From Nitrospirota bacterium (GTDB taxonomy: Bacteria > Nitrospirota > Leptospirillia > Leptospirillales > Leptospirillaceae), in NCBI GenBank assembly GCA_021801345.1, contig JAJYYA010000064.1:1-38480 (forward strand): DNA of 38,480 nucleotides. Direction: 5' to 3'. Positions 1 to 7,863 of the stretch are shown one piece after another (position 1 is the first letter of the stretch; each line of letters opens with the position of its first letter). The position numbers and the translations under genes are program-made. The notes beneath the pieces were generated by a model, which worked only from the letters and a program-made list of their open reading frames with translations, did no database searches and was not told where the DNA came from.

Positions 1-321
1 ATCCTTTCACGGGAGGTCGTGCCAGTCGAAGATCATAGAAGCCTCTTGGCGGAGAGGGATCACCTGGCGGGTCGACTGGCGGAAACGGAGCAGAAGCTGG
101 CGGAAGCCCGAGAGAAGGTGTCCCGCCGGGAGGCGGCCTTAGCTAAGACCCGCAAGTTCGTAGATTGGGTGAAGTCGAATTTCCCGGACGTTCTCTCCCG
201 ATACGTTTCAATGTCGCAGAGGGGGCCCGAGGGTGAGAAGGAATCCGTCACTAGTAACAGTAGAGTGACCTGTCACCATTCAGGGGAGCCGGAAGACGAG
301 GATTCGGTGGCCCCGAAGTAG
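1..321 (+). CDS. C-terminal part of a coiled-coil protein, function unknown (partial)
   Basis: The frame is open from the first base of the window to the stop at 319-321, so this is probably the end of a longer gene; a GTG at 19 is the first possible internal start. Residues from about 10 to 50 are rich in Glu, Arg, Ala and Leu with heptad-like spacing (LLAERDHLAGRL, then KLAEAREKVSRREAALA), which predicts a coiled coil. The segment after it (KFVDWVKSNFPDVLSRY) looks like a short amphipathic helix, and the last 35 residues are polar and probably disordered. I do not recognise the family. Coiled-coil DNA-binding proteins of plasmids and islands are possible, which would fit the integrase further along. 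Confidence 0.45.
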   Translation: MLSREVVPVEDHRSLLAERDHLAGRLAETEQKLAEAREKVSRREAALAKTRKFVDWVKSNFPDVLSRYVSMSQRGPEGEKESVTSNSRVTCHHSGEPEDEDSVAPK

Positions 322-702
322 AGGACAGATAATACCGAAACATAGGAGGTCGGCCGCTTCTGGAAGAACGATAACCTACTACGGGTCACGCTTCGCATGA
401 CCCTGTAGGCGGGGGCTGCGCCCCTCGACCCCGAAAGAGAAAAAACGGGACAAAGCCGGTGGCAAGGTTTATTCATATCGGTTTTTGAAAGTCTGTGAGG
501 ACTGGAGGAATAAATGATCTGGCCCGGAGGGACGGAGGGAAATTTAAAAAATCTCATCGAAACCCGTGGCCAAAGGGTGCGTCCTTCTTTCTAAATCGAA
601 ATTTGAGGATCATCCCTTGAGGTATTCAAACTATGTAAGTACTATTTTATATCATTTTCCACAAAACCTTTCGAAGATGTAAGCTAATCTAAGGGGGCTT
701 GG
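322..702. other. Intergenic stretch with two hairpins
   Basis: No convincing gene lies here. Two inverted repeats are visible. The first is at 375-409: CCTAC pairs with GTAGG and GGGTCA with TGACCC around a TTC loop. The second is at 412-424: GGGGC, TGC, GCCCC. They lie downstream of the preceding coding fragment and could end its transcript, although no T-run follows directly. From about 590 the base composition turns AT-rich, leading into the lipoprotein gene at 703, whose Shine-Dalgarno is the purine run AAGGGGG at about 691-697. Confidence 0.4.
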
Positions 703-1557
703 ATGAAAAATAAATTTTACTATGAAAAGATTACGGGACTTGTTTTAACATTTTGTTTTTTATTTTTAACATCTTGTGGGGGAGGGAGTTCAAATAGTGG
801 AAGCGCAACCAATGCCTCGAGCATTGGCACAGGGACTTTGGTATTTACTGGAACAGATTTAAACGCCGGGACGACTTATCAAGTGGCTTTGCTTGTTAAC
901 CCAATTAATAACACATATAGCGTTGTTAATTCAGAGGGAAACGAAACAAGCGGGGGCTACTCTTCAAGCGGTTCAACTATTACGGTTAACAATGGAACCT
1001 TATATGTGTACCCTTGTACTAGCTCATCCTGTACAACTTATCAAGTCAGTCAAAGTACTCTGACATTGTCGGGAACATCTTTATCTGGCACTGTGACACT
1101 AAACAATGGAGCCATCGACTCGCTCTCGTTGACCGCCCAGTCAACATTTAATCAGTCGAATGTATCTCTTAGTTCTTTCTTTGGAAAAAGCTTTTCTCAG
1201 CCTAGTGGGTCAAATTGTGGCTCATCATCTCTTGTAGGGTCAACATCATATACTATTTCCGGCGTGACATTAGTTGTTTCATGTAATGCGTCTTCCTCTA
1301 ATAAGACTTTAAGCTTGACAACTTGTGGTTCGTTGGGAACTGATTGTAGTCCGAATTCATTTTTGACGAGTAATGGGATAAGCATCCCTTCACAGTCACT
1401 TGTTTACTATACTACATGTACTGGCAGTGGATGCCCTAGTTCAACGCCTTATTCTGCAGGTTATATCAGACAAGCCTCTGCTGGAGCTAACGCACTTTCG
1501 ATAAAGGCTCTTCTGAAGAATTTGTGGGTCGAAAACAGGGAGTATTCCTACTTATAG
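703..1557 (+). CDS. Ser/Thr/Gly-rich lipoprotein, paralogue of the gene at 1741-2979
   Basis: The N-terminus is a textbook lipoprotein signal: Lys-rich start, hydrophobic stretch (GLVLTFCFLFL), then a lipobox LTSC near residue 25 followed by GGGSS. It should be diacylated at that Cys and anchored in the envelope. The mature part is about 260 residues of short beta-type blocks rich in Ser, Thr, Asn and Gly, with scattered Cys pairs. It aligns with the minus-strand lipoprotein next door through GTLVFTGT/GNLVYTGS, the SGSSITI-type motif, TAQSTFNQSN/TASSAWNQSG, CGSLGTDC/CSSLGTDC and GYIRQASAG/GYVQQSSPG. It ends about 70 residues earlier than its paralogue, and the last 16 residues do not match. 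Another frame reading IKGSSEEFVG over the same bases resembles the paralogue better, so a 3' frameshift is possible. It is much more AT-rich than the core genes. Function unknown. Confidence 0.8.
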   Translation: MKNKFYYEKITGLVLTFCFLFLTSCGGGSSNSGSATNASSIGTGTLVFTGTDLNAGTTYQVALLVNPINNTYSVVNSEGNETSGGYSSSGSTITVNNGTLYVYPCTSSSCTTYQVSQSTLTLSGTSLSGTVTLNNGAIDSLSLTAQSTFNQSNVSLSSFFGKSFSQPSGSNCGSSSLVGSTSYTISGVTLVVSCNASSSNKTLSLTTCGSLGTDCSPNSFLTSNGISIPSQSLVYYTTCTGSGCPSSTPYSAGYIRQASAGANALSIKALLKNLWVENREYSYL

Positions 1558-1640
1558 ATGATTATGTCGAAGAGGCATCGGATTCTTCCCACCGGGAGTG
1601 AGGAAGTACTATGTGGCGCCGGAGGTTGTATAGGTGTTTC

Positions 1641-1696
1641 AAAAAAATCTTCCCGACATCTCAAGGCAATTTCCCCCCACTTGAGATGTCGGGAAG
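1641..1696 (-). terminator. Rho-independent terminator of the lipoprotein gene at 1741-2979
   Basis: A perfect 17 bp inverted repeat (1649-1665 with 1680-1696; arm CTTCCCGACATCTCAAG) encloses a 14 nt loop. On the minus strand the stem is followed by A and seven T residues (1641-1648). It starts 45 nt past the stop of the minus-strand lipoprotein gene, the right place for its terminator. It also lies downstream of the plus-strand lipoprotein gene, so it may act on both, although only the minus strand has the T-run. Confidence 0.8.
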
Positions 1697-1740
1697 TGAT
1701 GAATGTCAAAATCATTCTACTCAGCATTGATAGAATCCGA

Positions 1741-2979
1741 TCAAAAACTGAACCCGGAGATCTCCCCCAACTCACTTGAGGGATGGTATATATAGCTAAA
1801 GCCGGCTGATGCCGTTCCTATGCATTGTACCGTACTAGGAATTATGGCCACTCCCATATAACCATTGCTCCCGATATTGACTCCGAACAATGCGCCTCCC
1901 TCGATTGCTAGCGTATTACTACAAGTTCCGGACGAGCCGGATGAGACGACAAATTCCGTGGCGTCCTTGAAATAGAAAACGGTCGACCCTGGAGAGGATT
2001 GCTGCACATACCCTACGAAATCTAGGGCGGGGTTGCCGTTATTTTGGGTGCTCACAACGGATACCCCGAAGAGGCCCAAAGCGTTTTGTGGGATAGTGAT
2101 TCCCGCATCTGTGAGGATGGTATTCGATGTTTTTGGGGAGTTTGTGGAAGTATGAGAGCAATCGGTCCCGAGAGAGGAACAGAAATAGACGGTCTCTGTT
2201 CCAAATGCAGTTATCTGGTGTGTGCTTGAATCGTAAGCTGAGGGGGGAGAATTGCAAGGGAGGGCATATGATGCCCCGTTCACGCTGAAGAGCACGGATC
2301 CGTAGTTGATCTGACTGCTTGCCGAAACGGGAGGCGTGAAACAATTGAGGGTGGTGGTACTACTGCTGCTGGGCGGACTTGGAGAACCATTTATTGTTTT
2401 GCCTTCCAATGCCGCAATATTGAAGCCACTCTGATTCCATGCGGAGGATGCAGTCAAGCTGACGTTTGAAGTGGAAAGTGTTGTCGTCCCGTTTTTAATG
2501 GTGATGGTTCCTGTGAGGTTCGATCCTGAATTGGTTAAATTTGCGGAAATGGACCCCAGACAGGAGGAAGCGAGCGATCCGGTCGTTGTGTTGCAAGATG
2601 CAAGGAATATATTGTTAGAAGACGAAATCGTGATCGAACTTCCGCTTTGGGTATAGGTTCCGGACGCCTGATCCCCTAAGTCGTCGATGAAGATGTAAAA
2701 AGTGTTGACTGGGCTTAAAACGAGAGTGAAGTTTGTGGGGGAACTGGAGGCATAGGCGGTATCGATCAGCCGTAAAAATGCCGTTGCACTATTCGATCCC
2801 GTGTAAACAAGATTTCCTGACGTTCCTACAGCCGGGCTCCCTCCCCCTCCCGAAGACCCTCCCCCGCAGGCGGCCAAGGTCGCCAAAAAAGCCACCCCCC
2901 CAAAAAAACTCAAAAAATGGAAGGACGGTCTTTTGATCTCTTTCCAGATCGAGCCCTTCGAGTTCGTATGTCTACTCAT
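1741..2979 (-). CDS. Ser/Thr/Gly-rich lipoprotein, paralogue of the gene at 703-1557
   Basis: The ATG at 2979 is chosen because AAGGAGG lies 6 nt upstream; an in-frame start 14 codons earlier has no such site. The 412-residue product begins with a charged segment, a hydrophobic stretch (FLSFFGGVAFLATLAAC) and a lipobox LAAC, then GGGSSGGGGS. It is therefore predicted to be a lipid-anchored envelope protein. The mature part repeats short strands rich in Ser, Thr, Asn and Gly and shares its block order with the convergent gene at 703-1557, but carries an extra C-terminal block ending ELGEISGFSF. No known enzyme motif is visible. It has its own strong terminator at 1641-1696. Both genes lie beside an integrase, so acquisition with an island is likely. 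Function unknown. Confidence 0.82.
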   Translation of the reverse strand: MSRHTNSKGSIWKEIKRPSFHFLSFFGGVAFLATLAACGGGSSGGGGSPAVGTSGNLVYTGSNSATAFLRLIDTAYASSSPTNFTLVLSPVNTFYIFIDDLGDQASGTYTQSGSSITISSSNNIFLASCNTTTGSLASSCLGSISANLTNSGSNLTGTITIKNGTTTLSTSNVSLTASSAWNQSGFNIAALEGKTINGSPSPPSSSSTTTLNCFTPPVSASSQINYGSVLFSVNGASYALPCNSPPSAYDSSTHQITAFGTETVYFCSSLGTDCSHTSTNSPKTSNTILTDAGITIPQNALGLFGVSVVSTQNNGNPALDFVGYVQQSSPGSTVFYFKDATEFVVSSGSSGTCSNTLAIEGGALFGVNIGSNGYMGVAIIPSTVQCIGTASAGFSYIYHPSSELGEISGFSF

Positions 2980-3414
2980 CCTGGCCTCCTTGAAAGTTGT
3001 TGAGGTGATACACAAAAACACCTCTTTTCGTTAGCCGTTGTACAATGATGTCAGCCCACCTGCAATCAAACGCCTTGACCACCCGGGCAATGTGGTCGGG
3101 CAATATCGACGAGATAGGTCTTGTCGAAAAGATTGACGAACTCATTCTTTGGGGAAAGTTTGAGATTCATAGGTTTTGCGTCCTCAGAATCTTTATTTTC
3201 ATTTTCATGCTCTCAATCATGAAGAGACCCTTCCAATCTTGCCCAAGTTCAAAAAGCGGCATTTGAAAATTTTGAAAATCTTTAGGTAAAGTATATGTCC
3301 TTTATCCTTTCCTGACAATAGACCGAAAGTTTTGCAAGATCCTACTTTTGTAGTGATGCGAGAACGGTGTTGACGCTCCGGTGAGAGGCTCCTCGATGTC
3401 CTTCCCAGATTTTT
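2980..3414. other. AT-rich intergenic stretch upstream of the lipoprotein gene
   Basis: I see no gene that I can support here. A 73-codon frame at 3045-3266 has no family resemblance. The stretch should contain the promoter of the minus-strand lipoprotein gene, but I could not pick a clear -35/-10 pair. Its right end runs into the remnant at 3415-3633. Confidence 0.4.
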
Positions 3415-3633
3415 TTAAATGGTTATGCGCTAGCATCAGATTTATCTTCTAGTTGTCCAAACACATTAATATCATTACAAAACAGTGGATTTGCCTTTGA
3501 GTTTAATAACAATACCTATATAACAGGAGATCTAACAAATACTACTTCTCCATCGAACGTAACATGTAATGGAACTACTGAAACCATATATGGAAGCGGA
3601 TTCTTATACGAAACCTCTGGTTTATTGTTTTAA
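3415..3633 (+). pseudogene. Remnant of an exported Asn/Ser/Thr-rich protein
   Basis: An open frame without a start codon runs from 3385 to the TAA at 3631-3633. From about 3415 it reads as plausible protein (LNGYALASDLSSSC, then FAFEFNNNTYITGD, ending SGFLYETSGLLF). Its composition (Asn, Ser, Thr, Gly, two Cys) and AT-richness match the two lipoproteins nearby, and FAFEFNNNTYI can be laid against VLFSVNGASYA of the 1741-2979 product. I read it as the 3' remnant of a third family member whose 5' part has been lost. The match is by eye only and weak; it could instead be an unrelated fragment. Confidence 0.4.
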
Positions 3634-3712
3634 GCTCTGTTCCAATAATAGCTCAGATGCCCCTTGTCAGATGCAAAGTATCACTCCCATGAAAGGCAAG
3701 GGGCCATATTTG

Positions 3713-4747
3713 TCACTTTAGCATCTCCGCCAGATCCTCGGCTTTCAGATGGGTATACCGTTTCAGCATCTGCAACGTCTTGTGGCCCGTGATCGCCGCC
3801 ACCTGCATCGGGTTCAAGCCCTTCTCGAAGAAGCGCGAAGTCGCCTCGTGCCGGAGGTCGTGAAAGGTCAGGTCGACCAGGAAGGCCGGATCCGGCTTTT
3901 CCTTCTTCTCTTCGCATTCTTTCTCGTAGGCTTTTCGGGCCCGGGCCACGGCTTCTTGAAAGACCCGAGTGATTCCTAGACCCTTTTCGTCATAGCCCCA
4001 GACACTTCCGTCGATCCGGCGGGCGAGCCCGGAGAGGACTCTGACGGCTTCCGTCGAGAGCGGGATTTTTCGCGGTTCGCCAGTCTTGGTTTCCGGCACA
4101 AAAAGAATCTTCTTCTTGAGATCGACATGTTCCCACTTCATGCGAGAGATTTCCCCCCGACGCATTCCGGTCTCGATGGCGAATCGGATCACGTCACCGA
4201 TCGAGGGAGATCCGGTCGCAGCAAGAATGTTGTCGATCTCTCCCGGAAGGAGACGACGTTCTCTTGGAAGAGGATTTTTCGGTCTTCGAACGCCTGGAAC
4301 GGGATTGGACAGTCCACCCATCCCCCAATCCTGAATCGCCACCGTGAACACGTGGGACAATAGATTCAGGAGGCGGTTGACGGTCGCCGGAGAGGATCTT
4401 TTCAGACGTTCGTCTCTCCATTTCGAAAGATCGGACGAACGAATGTTCGCCAGAAAGAGGGAGCCCAGGGAACTTTTCCGCCAATGGTCAATCTTGTCCT
4501 TTTCTTTAGAATATCCCTTTTTTTTCAGTGAGACTTCCGACTCGTAACGATCCATAGCCTCGGCCAACGTCGTGCTCTCGGCCTCGACCCGGGAGACGAA
4601 CACGCCCCGGTCCATTTCCGATTCGACCTGCCGGGCCCAAGCCTCGGCGTCTGCCCGTGTATTAAATGTCTTTGTCTGGATCGGGGAACCCTTCCGACGG
4701 ATCTTGGCCTGCCATTGATAGGAACCACGTTTATAAAACGTCGCCAT
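3713..4747 (-). CDS. Tyrosine recombinase / phage-type integrase
   Basis: This 344-residue protein has the layout of phage and island integrases. An N-terminal arm-binding region (about 1-60) contains GSYQWQAKIRRKG, a core-binding SAM-like domain spans about 60-160, and a catalytic domain spans about 165-340. All catalytic residues are visible: Arg196 in TGMRRGE, Lys221 in ETKTGE, His296 and Arg299 in FHDLRHEATS, His322 in GHKT, and the nucleophile Tyr331 in KRYTHL. The enzyme should catalyse integration and excision of DNA at an att site. Its 5' end faces the 3' end of a tRNA-Glu gene about 105 bp away, the usual place for the attachment site of such an element, so the element would extend leftwards past the lipoproteins and out of the window. 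It appears intact. Confidence 0.95.
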   Translation of the reverse strand: MATFYKRGSYQWQAKIRRKGSPIQTKTFNTRADAEAWARQVESEMDRGVFVSRVEAESTTLAEAMDRYESEVSLKKKGYSKEKDKIDHWRKSSLGSLFLANIRSSDLSKWRDERLKRSSPATVNRLLNLLSHVFTVAIQDWGMGGLSNPVPGVRRPKNPLPRERRLLPGEIDNILAATGSPSIGDVIRFAIETGMRRGEISRMKWEHVDLKKKILFVPETKTGEPRKIPLSTEAVRVLSGLARRIDGSVWGYDEKGLGITRVFQEAVARARKAYEKECEEKKEKPDPAFLVDLTFHDLRHEATSRFFEKGLNPMQVAAITGHKTLQMLKRYTHLKAEDLAEMLK

Positions 4748-4853
4748 GACATTCCTCCCTATGTCTTAAAAGAAACCACAGAGGAAGTGTCCCATTTTTG
4801 TCCCAAAAATTCAATTTTCAGCGGAGGATTTTTTAGAGAATGGCTTAAATAAA

Positions 4854-4930
4854 TGGCGTCCCCAACGGGATTCGAACCCGTGTTACCGCCGTGAAAGGGC
4901 GATGTCCTAGGCCGGCTAGACGATGGGGAC
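4854..4930 (-). tRNA. tRNA-Glu (anticodon TTC)
   Basis: The minus strand folds as a full cloverleaf: acceptor GTCCCCA with TGGGGAC, anticodon loop CCCTTTCACGG giving anticodon TTC, T arm with GGTTCGAATCC, and an encoded CCA at 4854-4856. The 3' half is the likely attachment site of the island whose integrase follows. I saw no second copy of the tRNA 3' end in the window, so the distal att repeat must be outside. Confidence 0.97.
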
Positions 4931-4954
4931 GGGCGGAAGGCGAAAAACCTTATT

Positions 4955-4984
4955 AGTATGAAGAATTCTTACCTTCATTGTCAA
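4955..4984 (-). promoter_or_regulatory. Sigma-70 type promoter of the tRNA-Glu gene
   Basis: On the minus strand a perfect TTGACA (4984-4979) is followed after 18 nt by CATACT (4960-4955), with AT-rich sequence after it. The tRNA 5' end lies about 25 nt further on, which suits a short precursor leader. Confidence 0.6.
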
Positions 4985-5036
4985 TACTTATTTTTCGAAC
5001 AGAGAATACACCTGAGCTCGTTCGCCCCGTCTGGGG

Positions 5037-5588
5037 CTAAAGAATGGGAAGACGTTCCCGGGAAACCTCCGACAAAAGAGGCAGACGGGAGTCCTTCTCG
5101 GAAACGAGCCCATGGGGAAGAGGCCAGGCGATCTTCAGTGCAGGATCGTTCCAAAGAATCCCCTCTTCGTCCTCCGGGGCATAGAAGTCGGTGCACTTGT
5201 AGAGAAAGTCCGCCGTTTCGCTCGTCACCTGAAATCCGTGGGCAAAGCCCTCCGGAACATACATCATGTGGCCGTTCTCTTCTGTCAAAAGTTCGCCGAA
5301 CCATTGTCCGAAGGTGGGAGATCCCAGGCGCACATCGACTGCCACATCGAAGACCGATCCACGCACGACACGAACGAGCTTCCCCTGGCCATGGCGCCGC
5401 TGATAATGAAGGCCCCGGGTCACCCCCAAGCCAGAGCGGGAATGGTTGTCCTGGACAAAAAGCTGGGGAATGCCCAAACGGGCAAACGTTTTGGCATGGA
5501 AGGTCTCCATGAAGAACCCGCGGCTGTCTCCATGGATCTTCGGCACAAGCACCACAAGCCCCGGAAGGGACGTCTTCCTTACTTCCAT
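5037..5588 (-). CDS. rfbC: dTDP-4-dehydrorhamnose 3,5-epimerase
   Basis: RfbC/RmlC epimerises dTDP-4-keto-6-deoxyglucose at C3 and C5, the third step of dTDP-L-rhamnose synthesis, in the cytoplasm. The 183-residue length is normal. Family blocks are visible: [11 protein letters not shown] near 20-30, [18 protein letters not shown] with the catalytic His61, [16 protein letters not shown], and the C-terminal [30 protein letters not shown]. Its ATG overlaps the end of rfbA by 10 bp, so translation is probably coupled. It is the last gene of the rfbBAC operon. A small GC hairpin (5024-5037, GCCCC/GGGGC) overlaps its stop codon but has no T-run after it. Confidence 0.96.
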   Translation of the reverse strand: MEVRKTSLPGLVVLVPKIHGDSRGFFMETFHAKTFARLGIPQLFVQDNHSRSGLGVTRGLHYQRRHGQGKLVRVVRGSVFDVAVDVRLGSPTFGQWFGELLTEENGHMMYVPEGFAHGFQVTSETADFLYKCTDFYAPEDEEGILWNDPALKIAWPLPHGLVSEKDSRLPLLSEVSRERLPIL

Positions 5589-6460
5589 TCCCCCTCCTCC
5601 GCCGCAACCATCTCTGAGAGATATCGCCCATAGGCATTTCTGAGCCCTGCCGCCATCCGGAGGACCTCCTCCTTCCCGATGTAGCCCAGACGGAAGGCGA
5701 TCTCCTCGGGACAGGAAACCTTGATGCCCTGACGTCTTTCGAGAACCTCCATGAAGATCGAGGCCTCAAGGAGAGATTCGTGGGTTCCCGTATCGAACCA
5801 GGCCACCCCCCGTCCGAGTTTCAGGGCCTCAAGGGATCCCTCCCGCAGATAGAGGCGGTTTAAATCGGTGATCTCGAGCTCCCCCCGGGACGAGGGGGAA
5901 AGAGACCGGGCCCGTTCGACAACCGTCCGGTCGTAGAAGTAGATTCCCGGGACGGCATATCGGGAGGGCGGCGAGGTCGGCTTTTCAACAATGTCGCTAA
6001 GGGCACCGGAGCTGTCAAAGGCCAGGACCCCGTAGCGTTCGGGGTCCCGGATCGCATATCCGAAGATCCGGGCCCCCTTCTCAAGAGTCGCCGCCTTCCG
6101 GAGAACCTCGGGAAGTCCGTGACCATAGAAGATATTGTCCCCCAGGACAAGACAGACGGGCTCTCCTCCGATAAAGTCCGCCCCGACAAGAAAGGCCTGG
6201 GCGAGGCCTTCCGGCTTCGGCTGGACCGCATAGGAAAGGGAGAGCCCCCACTGACCTCCGTCACCGAGAAGCCGCTGAAAGAGCGGGGTGTCTTCTGGAG
6301 TCGAGATGACAAGAATCTCCCGGACGCCTGCCAGCATAAGGGTCGTCAGCGGGTAATAGACCATCGGCTTGTCGTAAACCGGCATGAGCTGTTTGCTCAC
6401 CGCCCGAGTCAAAGGATAGAGCCGGGTGCCGGAGCCCCCGGCGAGAAGAATGCCTTTCAC
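5579..6460 (-). CDS. rfbA: Glucose-1-phosphate thymidylyltransferase
   Basis: RfbA/RmlA joins glucose-1-phosphate and dTTP to give dTDP-glucose, the first step of the rhamnose pathway. I set the start at the GTG at 6460, which gives [16 protein letters not shown] and 293 residues, the usual family length. The frame is open for another 90 codons upstream, but that part is only rfbB read out of frame. The nucleotide-binding GGSGTRL motif is at residues 8-14, followed by [24 protein letters not shown], the EKP segment and WFDTGTH come further on. The start overlaps the rfbB stop by 4 bp (GTGA), with GGAGAGG upstream as ribosome binding site. Confidence 0.95.
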   Translation of the reverse strand: MKGILLAGGSGTRLYPLTRAVSKQLMPVYDKPMVYYPLTTLMLAGVREILVISTPEDTPLFQRLLGDGGQWGLSLSYAVQPKPEGLAQAFLVGADFIGGEPVCLVLGDNIFYGHGLPEVLRKAATLEKGARIFGYAIRDPERYGVLAFDSSGALSDIVEKPTSPPSRYAVPGIYFYDRTVVERARSLSPSSRGELEITDLNRLYLREGSLEALKLGRGVAWFDTGTHESLLEASIFMEVLERRQGIKVSCPEEIAFRLGYIGKEEVLRMAAGLRNAYGRYLSEMVAAEEGEWK

Positions 6461-7554
6461 TTTCCCTCTCCTTGTTTGCGTCCGATCCCCTGGCGGGAGC
6501 CGTCGTAGCGGGCCCGAAGCGCCTCCCACCAGGAGCGGTTCGCAAGGTACCACCGGACGGTCTTTTCGAGCGCCTCCTCGAAACTGTGTGCGGGCGTCCA
6601 CCCCAGCTCGGTGCGGGACCGCGCGGCATCGATCTCGTATCGCCGGTCGTGGCCCGGGCGGTCCGGGACCGCAGTGACAAGCTCCCGGGCGCTCCTTCCC
6701 GTCCGGGAAGCGAGTCGGTCGAGGATTTTGCATAGGGTTTCTATCAGCGCGCGGTTGGTCTTCGGATTGCCGGCGCCAATCGCGTAGGTTTCGCCTTCCC
6801 GCCCCCGATCGAAGGCCGCGAGCACCCCGTCACAATGGTCCTCGACGAAAATCCAGTCCCGGATATTCTCCCCGTCCCCGTAGAGAGGTATGGGTCGCCC
6901 TTCGAGTGCCGAGAGGATCACCGTGGGAATGAGCTTCTCGGGAAACTGCCAGGGACCGTAGTTGTTCGAGCAGTTTGTCGTCACCACCGGAAGACCGTAG
7001 GTGTGAAAGTAGGCCCGGACGAGATGGTCGGAGGCGGCTTTGGAGGCGGCGTAGGGAGAGTTGGGAGCGTAGGGCGTCCGCTCGGTGAAAGGAGGGTCGG
7101 AGGGAGAAAGGGACCCGTAGACCTCGTCGGTGGAGACGTGGAGGAAGCGGAATCCCTTCCCTCTGCCTTCTCGCTCCCAGTACCGAAGCGCCGCATCGAG
7201 CAGGACGAAGGTCCCGGTGACATTTGTCGAGACGAACTCCCCGGGATTTTCGATAGAGCGGTCGACGTGGCTCTCGGCGGCAAAATGAAAGAGTCCGGTG
7301 GGGCGGATCTCAGACAGGAGAGCGGAGACCGCCGGGGAGTCGCGGATGTCCCCCCGGACGAAAAGGTGGTCCGGGTCGCCCTCGAGAGAGAGAAGGTTGT
7401 CCCGGTTGCCGGCATAGGTCAAAAGATCGAAGGTCACAACCCGGGCACGATTCTCCCGGCGCACCTTGTGGACAAAGTTCGATCCGATGAACCCCGCGCC
7501 TCCCGTCACAATCCATGTCGGCCGCCCGTCATCCTTCCCATTGCCTATTGCCAC
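6457..7554 (-). CDS. rfbB: dTDP-glucose 4,6-dehydratase
   Basis: RfbB/RmlB, a short-chain dehydrogenase-type NAD enzyme, dehydrates dTDP-glucose to the 4-keto-6-deoxy sugar. The 365 residues include the NAD-binding GGAGFIGSN at 18-26, the catalytic Thr142-Asp143-Glu144 in STDEVYG, and Tyr168/Lys172 in PYAASK, then [14 protein letters not shown]. The GTG start at 7554 has AAGGAT 6-7 nt upstream. It is the first gene of the rfbBAC operon. No rfbD (dTDP-4-dehydrorhamnose reductase) is in the window, so the last step must be encoded elsewhere. A 34 bp palindrome lies 37 bp upstream of the start. Confidence 0.95.
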   Translation of the reverse strand: MAIGNGKDDGRPTWIVTGGAGFIGSNFVHKVRRENRARVVTFDLLTYAGNRDNLLSLEGDPDHLFVRGDIRDSPAVSALLSEIRPTGLFHFAAESHVDRSIENPGEFVSTNVTGTFVLLDAALRYWEREGRGKGFRFLHVSTDEVYGSLSPSDPPFTERTPYAPNSPYAASKAASDHLVRAYFHTYGLPVVTTNCSNNYGPWQFPEKLIPTVILSALEGRPIPLYGDGENIRDWIFVEDHCDGVLAAFDRGREGETYAIGAGNPKTNRALIETLCKILDRLASRTGRSARELVTAVPDRPGHDRRYEIDAARSRTELGWTPAHSFEEALEKTVRWYLANRSWWEALRARYDGSRQGIGRKQGEGK

Positions 7555-7590
7555 CCGCGATCCTTTCCAAAGCGCTTGCCTCCGATGCGA

Positions 7591-7624
7591 CGCCGAATCC
7601 CCTGCAATTGCAAGGGATTCGGCG
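7591..7624. repeat. 34 bp near-perfect palindrome upstream of rfbB
   Basis: Arms CGCCGAATCCC and GGGATTCGGCG flank a self-complementary centre TGCAATTGCA, and only one base pair in the whole 34 bp fails to match. It lies between the divergent rfbB and argA genes, inside the likely 5' leader of rfbB. No T-run follows on either strand, so it is not a standard terminator. It may be a dimeric repressor operator, a leader hairpin or a dispersed palindromic element. Confidence 0.6.
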
Positions 7625-7778
7625 CATTCCGGCTTGCGGAGATCGAAAAAGAACCCGGATCACGTCAAGCCACAGGCCTCCATCTTAGACGAATCCTCTT
7701 CCGCTGAAAACCCTTTTTCGACTCCTTATCTCGCGTTGCCGAAAAGACCGGAACCCCGTTTGGATATCCTCTCCTATA

Positions 7779-7808
7779 TTGGCGTTAAAACTGGAAAAAG
7801 GGTATCAT
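7779..7808 (+). promoter_or_regulatory. Candidate promoter of argA
   Basis: TTGGCG (7779-7784) and TATCAT (7803-7808) are 18 nt apart in the 309 bp gap between rfbB and argA, about 55 bp before the argA start. The surroundings are AT-rich (TTAAAACTGGAAAAAGGG). The -35 is only fair. The rest of the gap shows the palindrome described above and no gene. Confidence 0.45.
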
Positions 7809-7863
7809 TAAAAATCTCTTCCATCCCATTGACTGCCTATGACACACGAGAACAGGACTTCTC

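Noticed and set aside
1641-1696. The 17 bp inverted repeat as an IS or MITE end
   Set aside because: The T-run on the minus strand and its position 45 nt after a stop codon fit a terminator; no second copy or target duplication is seen.
3045-3266. 73-codon plus-strand frame as a small gene
   Set aside because: No ribosome binding site, no recognisable family and a composition consistent with AT-rich intergenic sequence.
1-3700. The distal att repeat of the tRNA-Glu element within the window
   Set aside because: No copy of the tRNA T-arm/acceptor end was found by eye in this stretch.
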